Shown: positions 58,218 through 64,000 of the stretch, piece after piece | Layout: every line of letters begins with the position of its first letter | How positions within the stretch are numbered: the first letter of the stretch is position 1 | NCBI GenBank assembly: GCA_003255065.1 | Contig: QAOA01000967.1 | Coordinates: 186,001-250,000 of the forward strand | DNA from: Cercis canadensis | Lineage: Eukaryota > Streptophyta > Magnoliopsida > Fabales > Fabaceae | Direction of reading: 5' to 3' | DNA length: 64,000 nt | Translations under genes and position numbers: made by a program | Notes under the pieces: model-generated | What the model was told of the DNA's origin: nothing | The model's database searches: none | What the model saw: the letters and a program-made list of their open reading frames with translations, nothing else

Positions 58218-60469
58218 TCAATCAAAAACCATTGGCTGTTTTTGAGATCCTTGTCCTCTAACAGCTCCAGCAGCTCTAGCAACATGAATCATGTTCCCAG
58301 CAACAACCACTTCTACAGAATTTCAAAGAACAACAACAATGAAAGAAAATATATGAAATGCAGTGACAAAGAAAAATCAAACAAAAAAAATTGAGCTATG
58401 AATGAATACCTGATTCTAGCTTCTCATAGCTTTCATCTTCTTGACCATTGAACTCATAATTTTCATAGCCAAACAATTTCAATCTCAACCAATTTTTGCA
58501 ACAAATTAACATCTCCACTGTCTTTGGAGAAAGACAGCTTCTAAACACATCAAGAACTCTGCCACTTGTACAAAATGCAGATTCAGACGTAACAGTGGAT
58601 ACAGGAGCAACTAAAACATCCCTAGCAATATGTGAGAGGACTGGAAACCTAAATGCATTGGTCTTCCACTAACCCATAACACATAAATTATCATCCTCCT
58701 CAATGCAAGCTTCGTTCAAGTACTTCTCCAACTCATTCTTGGCATCCATTCTATTTAGGACCTTCAAATGGCTTTTGAATGTCGCTGCCTTCGATTCGAA
58801 AGTGGACAGCTGACTACTGTCTTGACTACTACTTGCCCCAACATTAGAACACTCATCTAGAGCTGTTTCTGTAGGCTTAGAATACATAACCGAGTACCAT
58901 TCATAAAATCGATTAAGTTGATCTTTAACCTTTTCTAGTAAGTCATAAGAAACTATAGGATCTTCATATATTTCATTAAAAGCCCATTTAATAAAAATCA
59001 GCTTATACCTAGGGTCTAAGACACTAGCAATAAACAATAGTGGATTCATATTAGTCCCATTACCTCAATACTTGTCAAATTCCTTCTTCATATCACTAGC
59101 CATATGTCCTAACATAGGATCTTGGACTTTAGATAAATCAATCAAAGCATTTTGAATCATGGCAACTTGATGATATGCAGTATTTGATGTGACATATAAT
59201 GAACTAGATAAAACAATTGTTACATTATAAAAAAGTTTGAGGAATTTAATGAAGCTCCTAGAATTGCTCCAATCAACCAAAGTAGGTGGACTAAGGGTTT
59301 TTTCATCAAAGTGATCTATAAAATTAGGGTCATCATCGTCTAAAATTTCAAATGCTTTTTGAAACTTCTCAGTAGCCACTAGCAAAAGATAGGTTGAGTT
59401 CCACCTAGTTGGAACATCTAGACAAATCATTCTCTTACACTCTATGTGGGCATTATCAACATAGACCCTAAATTTTGCTAGTCTAGAAGGAAAAGACCTC
59501 ACATATCTTACAACATTACGTATAGAAGAAATTGACATATGTAAGTCCTTCAATCCCTTATTAACAACTAGATTAAGAATATGAGCACAACAATGCATAT
59601 GCAGAAATTCACCATTCATCCCTTAATTAACTGTATTAAGCCTCTTTTTCAAGTAAGAGATGACTACATCATTGCTAGAGGCATTTTTAACAGTCACAGT
59701 GAATAGCTTATGAAGACTCCATTCATTCAAGCAACTTTCAATGTGTTTATCTATAGTGTTACCCTTATAGTTAGGAATCAAGCTAAAGCTCAAAATTTTT
59801 TTTTGTAAGGTCCATTCTTTATCAATAAAGTGTGCAGTGACTGTCATATAACTTAAGTTTTGTAAAGAAGTCCAATAGTCAGTAATTATACAGACCTAGA
59901 CACAATTAGAACTTAAATAAGCCTTTAACTTAGTCTTTTCATCCAAATACATTTGATAACAATCTCTTGCAAGGGTAATACGTGAAGGAACATGAAACTG
60001 AGGCTGTAATTTAGCACATAAATTTTATAAACCCAACACCTTCAATCATCTTAAATGGCTGCTCATCCACAATAACAAACACAGGCAGTGCTTTCCTAAC
60101 TTCTTCCAAGTTATACAGTTGAGGTGCAATCTTAATACTTCTTGACCTATCTTTTTTAGGCACAAAATTTAACACTGTTTGTTTAGGGTCATTTAACAAT
60201 GCATATGCATACTTGCTACAAATCTTTAGGTGAGCATTCATATTTGAGGTCCCATCTAGTTTAGTATCAGAGCAATACCGTTTTCCACAATAATTGTAGG
60301 CAGCAGTAAGATGTGTTACCTCACTGTTGGGGACTTCTGTGAAATGGTCCCAAGCAACCGATGTTTGCCTCTTGCCACTTGCAGGAGGCCTCCTTTTTGC
60401 CCTCTTTAGACGTAGTGGTTTCTTTGCTGCATCCACTAGAGGAGGGACAGATGAACCAACCATTAACAA
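58218..60469 (-). pseudogene. hAT transposase (BED finger, RNase H-like core, hATC), decayed
   Basis: Transcribed leftward. From the start MLMVGSSVPP: a BED zinc finger (about residues 38-87) with WDHF, CGK, GTSNMNAHL and a final Cys, although its first Cys is Tyr here; then the core with a TDYWTS motif (near 59920) carrying the first catalytic Asp, HMHCCAHILNLVVNKGL and DVPTRWNSTYLLL; then a DUF4413-like block ending SVLDPRYK; then the hATC dimerisation region at about 58665-58410 (PVSTVTSESAFC, GRVLDxFRS, LSPKTVEMLICCKNWL). An intron (58409-58313, GT-AG) leads to a last exon 58312-58218 ending PMVFD and TGA. Lesions: a frameshift near 60020, a stop near 59898, TAA near 59620, TGA near 59050 and TAG near 58670, the last two at family Trp positions. 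The intron and all domains remain readable, so inactivation is fairly recent. Confidence 0.9.
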
Positions 60470-60942
60470 CAGTCCTTAGCCTTACAATAATGATACATAA
60501 AACAAAATAGAATTACACTATGCACAAGGAAAAGCCAGAATTAAACAAAACTAAACATTAAAAAAAATAGAAGAATCAAGTGAAATAAAACCCATTAACA
60601 ATTATAGAAATTTGCAACTTTGTCACATAAAACAGTAAAATAGAACCAGAATTAGTAGACACATAAAACAATTATGAACCACAACTAAGCAGACACAGAT
60701 ATTCTGTTTTCAAATATTAGTAACCAAACCAGTGGTTTATCTGTTGCAATGCCAAACCAGTTCAACCTAAACGTGGACTGATATATTATGTTACCATATA
60801 ATTCATATACTATATAAATAATGATTTTTACAATAAGCACAACAATCAAATAGAATCCTTTGAACATAAATAAAACATAATTAAACTTACAACATGGAAT
60901 CAAATGACTCTTATGGCAAGATAATAGAAATACTAAACTTAC
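60470..60942. other. hAT interior without genes
   Basis: AT-rich DNA between the transposase start and the captured SAPS exons. I see nothing in it. Confidence 0.4.
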
Positions 60943-61289
60943 TCAAACAACAACTCTATAATTCTTTGAACTGCTCCAAGATGAATCAATTTCTTCTCAG
61001 CAGCTTCACTACCAATAGTTAGTAAGACTAATATACCATCTACAATCTGAAAAGATGAATAAAATATTACTTTGCATTTTCTAACATCACAAACACATTA
61101 CAAAGGTAACCTAGGTATTAAGATAGTAAATGTTCTATACTCAATTAAAAATCACCAACAAACTCATAGGCAATAACCCCAAACAGCATACCTTTAAATG
61201 ATGCTTTCCAAGAGGTGGCTATAACTTGCCATAAGTAGTTACCAAGAGACTTTTTGTAGAAGAAATATCTAAAAACTTGAGTAAATCAC
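60943..61289 (-). pseudogene. Captured fragment of a SAPS-domain protein (PP6 regulatory subunit)
   Basis: Two neighbouring exons on the minus strand. Exon A, 61289-61202, follows CCTGTAG and reads (G)DLLKFLDISSTKS, TTYGKL, a TAG stop where the family has Gln, then PPLGKHHLK up to a GTATGC donor. Exon B, 61046-60943, follows TTTTCAG and reads IVDGILVLLTIGSEAAEKK, LIHLGAVQRIIELLFE up to GTAAGT. The family text GDLLKLLDVSS, TTYGKLxPPLGKHRLKIVEF and GSEAAEKELIRLGAVQR is that of SIT4-associated (SAPS) proteins, which bind the PP6 catalytic subunit. Because the intron is still present, genomic DNA was captured rather than a cDNA copy. Only this piece is present, so no working protein is made. Confidence 0.85.
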
Positions 61290-61872
61290 CTACAGGTTAA
61301 AAGCCTTATCAGTGTTTTATTTTCTCCTATACAAAACTGTCACAATAAAATTACAACAAAGGCCCACAAGCATGCATGCCCAAACACAAAAAAAGGGGTC
61401 TATATGGGACATAATATAAGTATGCATTTACATGTTTGATACTAGTAGTAGTAATAACTTGACTGAAACTCTCTAATTTTATTTTTTCCCAATTACCTCT
61501 TTCTAATTGAAAACAATAAAACTTGTCCATAAGAAAGAGTCAGAAGAAGCAGTTTCTAATTGCTGTTAACATTTTTATTCAAATTAATCACTCAATTAAT
61601 ATTTAGCAGGTTAGGTGAGGATTGTTACTGCACCTATTTACTCCACTATGACTAAAGGGAATCCTTTCACATGCATGGTAAAGCCACTTCTCCATTCATT
61701 ATTCACTTTCTATATTCTCCATTATGTGTACTCAGCATTATTGTTCTTTGCATGTTTGATAACAGTATTTTCTACCCACAGTAACATGCTCACCAGAAAC
61801 CATAATAATTTTGTGAATAGTGACCCTTAATTCCTAATTGTTTATTAGATAAGAATTACAAAAGGGAGAGAT
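61290..61872. other. hAT interior between captured pieces
   Basis: No recognised protein. It may contain more captured intron or flanking DNA. The plus-strand frame at 61615-61830 has no family. Confidence 0.4.
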
Positions 61873-61875
61873 GAG

Positions 61876-62048
61876 ATGGGGATGTATCTGGTGTGGGAAG
61901 ATTTGAGTGTGGTTTTGCCAAATTTTGGCAATGGAAACAGTAAAAGGTTGCTGAATGGGTTAAGTGGAAATGCTGAGCCTAACAAGATCATGGCTATTAT
62001 GGGTCCCTCTGGGTCTAGAAAATCCATTCTTCTTGATGCTTTAGCGGG
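61876..62048 (+). pseudogene. Captured fragment of an ABCG (white-brown) half transporter
   Basis: Plus strand: [17 protein letters not shown], then [20 protein letters not shown], then [15 protein letters not shown]. This is the start of the nucleotide-binding domain of plant ABCG transporters (ABCG11/12/15 group). The Walker A motif is damaged: GPSGSRKS where ABC proteins need GxxGxGKS/T, so the phosphate-binding Gly is Arg. The homology ends right after LAG. It lies on the strand opposite to the transposase and the SAPS exons. Confidence 0.85.
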
Positions 62049-62643
62049 TCTTAAACTCCTTTAAACCTCTTCTCCCTTACCCATATCTCTAAACTCTATC
62101 TATTTCTCTCTATGTCTGTAAGACTACATATATTGTGTGAAAGATATTGTGTGTTTGTGGTTTTCTGTGCCAAAACAAATGAATAGTCTCAATTGGTTGT
62201 TCATGGAAAAAGCATGCCTTAAAGCTAATTTTCACAACCCAATACATACTTATATGAGTTTACAAAAGTTGAGCTCTATTCACTACTTTCAGCAAAAACA
62301 GTGGAAAGAAGAGAAAAGCTCTACTTATACACAGAGGTATAATCTCAGTCATTCAACTATAAGCTTATCCATAATGAATTCATAGATAAATAAACCAAAA
62401 TATAAAACATTCTTTCATAATTGCTGCGCCAAAAATTCCTTCACAGAACAAAATAGTTAATTAATTTATTACTTGGTAGAAAGTAATCAAACTAGCTTTA
62501 ATATTTCTCTTATCAAATTTGTTTGGGTTTATTTCAGGACCAAGAGCCATGCAGAAATGCAAGAACAAAACCTAGATATAGTTGTGGTTACCTGTCCATG
62601 ACCTGTTCCTTTGTAACTGCGTATCAATTTTGATGATCTCTTC
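62049..62643. other. hAT interior without genes
   Basis: AT-rich. A TTTATTTCAG acceptor-like word is at 62530-62539 on the plus strand. No protein is recognised before the acidic frame. Confidence 0.35.
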
Positions 62644-62877
62644 GTGGGTATCAACGATGGAGATGTCTTGCCTAATTTGGAGATGGACCCAGAGATTTTT
62701 GCCGAGTTCTCCCTTAGCGGCAAGGAGGAATCGGAGTTGACCTCATCAGTTTCAGTAGAGAATAAAGCTCATGAGACTGTGTCTAGGAAGAAAGAAGATG
62801 AAGAAAAAGTTTCTTTAGATTCGGGTTCAAATATTTCTGAGTCAAGTCGAGGAGAGGAGATAGAGCAAAAAAGATGA
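62644..62877 (+). other. Unrecognised acidic reading frame inside the hAT
   Basis: A 77-codon open frame, MGINDGDVLPNLEMDPEIFA and onward, rich in Glu, Ser and Lys (VSRKKEDEEKVSLDSG). Its composition resembles a disordered protein segment more than random AT-rich DNA, and the local GC content is raised. It may be another captured exon. I do not recognise the source. The minus strand also has an open frame with a GTAACC donor near 62590, so even the coding strand is uncertain. Confidence 0.3.
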
Positions 62878-63225
62878 ATTTGTGGTGGTTAATCCATCGC
62901 CAAAGCAAGAAAAGAATACAACAGAGAAAAGGCAAAGACACATAACAGGTCAAGAGAAAAACCCTAACTTCCAAATTGATGAGACCATAAGTAAATCTAA
63001 GCAAACAGGTAATCAATTATGTATTCACTATCCAATTCCAACGCCTACTGAAACCCAAAACAGAGACAAACAAACAAACCCAAAAAAATTTGAAATCCCT
63101 AAATTGATGATGAGATAGAAACAAACCCTAACTCACTAATACAACCTACAATCTAGATTAGAATGTTTGATGACCTTACCTGTTTGAACTGCTGGTTGAT
63201 TCGAAGAAAACTTCACAAGCTCAGA

Positions 63226-63580
63226 AACTCGAGCGTGCTCCAAGATTGGTGACTCACGTATGCCTTCTCTTTCAATGGGTTTCTGAAGCAAATGAACTAT
63301 GAAAGTGTGAAATGAATTCTCCCCTTTGAGTTTGCGAAAGAATGTTGCCCCCCAATGTTGAATGCACTGTTTAATGAAGGAAAAAAATCCCTTACACTAC
63401 TCGGTTGGATTGGTTTTATTCGGTTTTACTTAGTGAAAACCGAACCAACCGGTCCAAACTGAAATCTTAAATTTCAGCCATCCGATTTCGTCTACCTTTC
63501 ATCTATAACCATTGGATTGAAATCAAAATTGTCTGGTTTTGTCAAGTTGTTATGGGTTAGTCGGGTTATGAACACCCCTA
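63226..63580 (-). repeat. Right end of the hAT, mate of the long inverted repeat
   Basis: Mate of 57565-58020. It supplies the true right terminus (TGAACACCCCTA) next to the target copy CTTGCCAT. It lies upstream of the transposase and may have held its promoter. Confidence 0.85.
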
Positions 63581-63611
63581 CTTGCCATCATACAGTTGCA
63601 TTATTTTCGAT

Positions 63612-63914
63612 GCATGTGAATCACAAATAATCTTGATCTTGTTTGTCGAGCACACCAGCTCGTGCTAGAAGGCCTTAAATATATATTTCATTATAAAGGC
63701 CTTCTTCTTTTTGCCCTTTTCACTTAAAAAATTAAATTGATTTTATTTAAATTAGTTTTAAACTTTTATTTTGTTTAACTTTTAAATTTTAGTCTTCTTT
63801 GAAAATTAAGAGCTCAGCAGAGTTTTCTTTGAATTTTTGCAGGTATGATCTGCATCTCATTACTGTTATCGATGTGGAAATGTGGCTTCTATTCTGAATT
63901 TCAATGAAAATATG
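63612..63914 (+). pseudogene. PP6 pseudogene copy 3, later exons
   Basis: The continuation of 56506-56640 behind the hAT. One exon (about 63612-63700) matches HINNLDLVCRAxQLVLEG but has lost its phase. The next (63843-63914), after TTTTTGCAG, reads V, TGA for Trp, SASHYCYRCGNVASILNFNENM, and has a GTGAAT donor in place of GTGAGT. The following intron runs off the window and matches 37-120. Confidence 0.85.
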
Positions 63915-64000
63915 GTGAATCATCTGATACCTGTGTTACTCTAAATATATCTTCTTGATGATCTTTGTAAATATAGATTTGTTCTTATATAATATATGAT

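Larger units (their letters stand above)
56910..63580 (-). mobile_element. hAT DNA transposon, 6.67 kb, with captured host gene pieces
   Basis: The ends are TAGGCTTGTTCA and TGAACACCCCTA, inverted hAT termini. Flanking 8-bp target copies are CCTGCCAT (56902-56909) and CTTGCCAT (63581-63588), one mismatch apart. PP6 copy 2 holds the empty site with a single CCTGCCAT at 10669-10676. The transposase gene points left. To its right the element carries two exons of a SAPS protein, an ABCG fragment and an unrecognised acidic reading frame. Near the left end, a second copy of the right terminus (57565 onward) is present in inverted orientation, so the internal unit looks like a long-TIR element, but only the outermost ends have matching target copies. 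Stops in the transposase indicate that it is no longer autonomous. Confidence 0.92.

Noticed and set aside
57565-63580. Inner long-inverted-repeat unit as the actual transposed element
   Set aside because: The 8 bases outside 57564/57565 do not match those after 63580. The outer ends at 56910 and 63580 do have matching copies and an empty site.
1-64000. CRISPR arrays, operons, riboswitches, bacterial-type signals
   Set aside because: Introns, LTR elements and SINEs show plant nuclear DNA. No regularly spaced short repeats were seen.

Overview
This is nuclear DNA of a flowering plant, almost certainly a eudicot. It is AT-rich, has short GT-AG introns, and is full of plant-type mobile DNA: Copia elements primed by initiator-Met tRNA, a TRIM, hAT, CACTA, Harbinger and Mutator-like elements, and tRNA-derived SINEs. 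Telomere-like repeats are of the TTTAGGG type. I cannot name the species.

Only two genes look whole. Both are HAK5-like (cluster I) HAK/KUP/KT potassium transporters with the same seven-exon structure: one on the plus strand (12490-15577, 704 aa) and one on the minus strand (28055-31026, 713 aa). The left edge cuts through the 3' end of a third gene whose visible exons are intact, the catalytic subunit of protein phosphatase 6 (FyPP type). Host pseudogenes are a second PP6 copy (10.27-10.96 kb plus a last-exon remnant at 15.69 kb), a third PP6 copy split by a hAT element (56.5 and 63.6-63.9 kb), a hexose/H+ symporter of the STP family (18.8-20.7 kb), and potassium-transporter fragments near 24.2, 27.8 and 46.0 kb.

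The window is a patchwork of old segmental duplications of one unit, potassium transporter next to PP6. The 0-5.4 kb region matches 10.9-18.1 kb. The 8.2-10.9 kb region matches 54.5-56.9 plus 63.6-63.9 kb. The 23.5-24.3 kb region is an inverted copy of the spacer at 9.4-10.3 and 55.6-56.5 kb. The 17.7-18.6 kb region is an inverted copy of the upstream region of the minus-strand transporter. Because these copies differ in what has inserted, they give empty sites that fix exact ends and relative ages for many elements.

Layout: PP6 3' end; a 2.0-kb hAT with a nested Mutator-like element; a Harbinger MITE; a LINE tail; interstitial telomere-like DNA; a Copia 3' half; PP6 pseudogene; potassium transporter 1; a Harbinger MITE with a nested SINE; a second SINE; the STP pseudogene; a TRIM; a potassium-transporter pseudogene broken up by Copia, foldback, CACTA and LTR-like sequence; potassium transporter 2; a long AT-rich stretch; two nested Copia elements (35.4-45.1 kb); two more Copia elements back to back (46.2-55.6 kb); and a 6.7-kb hAT (56.9-63.6 kb).

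The most interesting object is that last hAT. Besides a decayed transposase with a BED finger and hATC domain, it carries host gene pieces: two exons with correct splice sites of a SAPS-family PP6 regulatory subunit, and a fragment of an ABCG transporter ending at its Walker A motif. The element sits inside a PP6 catalytic-subunit pseudogene. I see no evidence of a wholly new biological system. The value here is structural and evolutionary.
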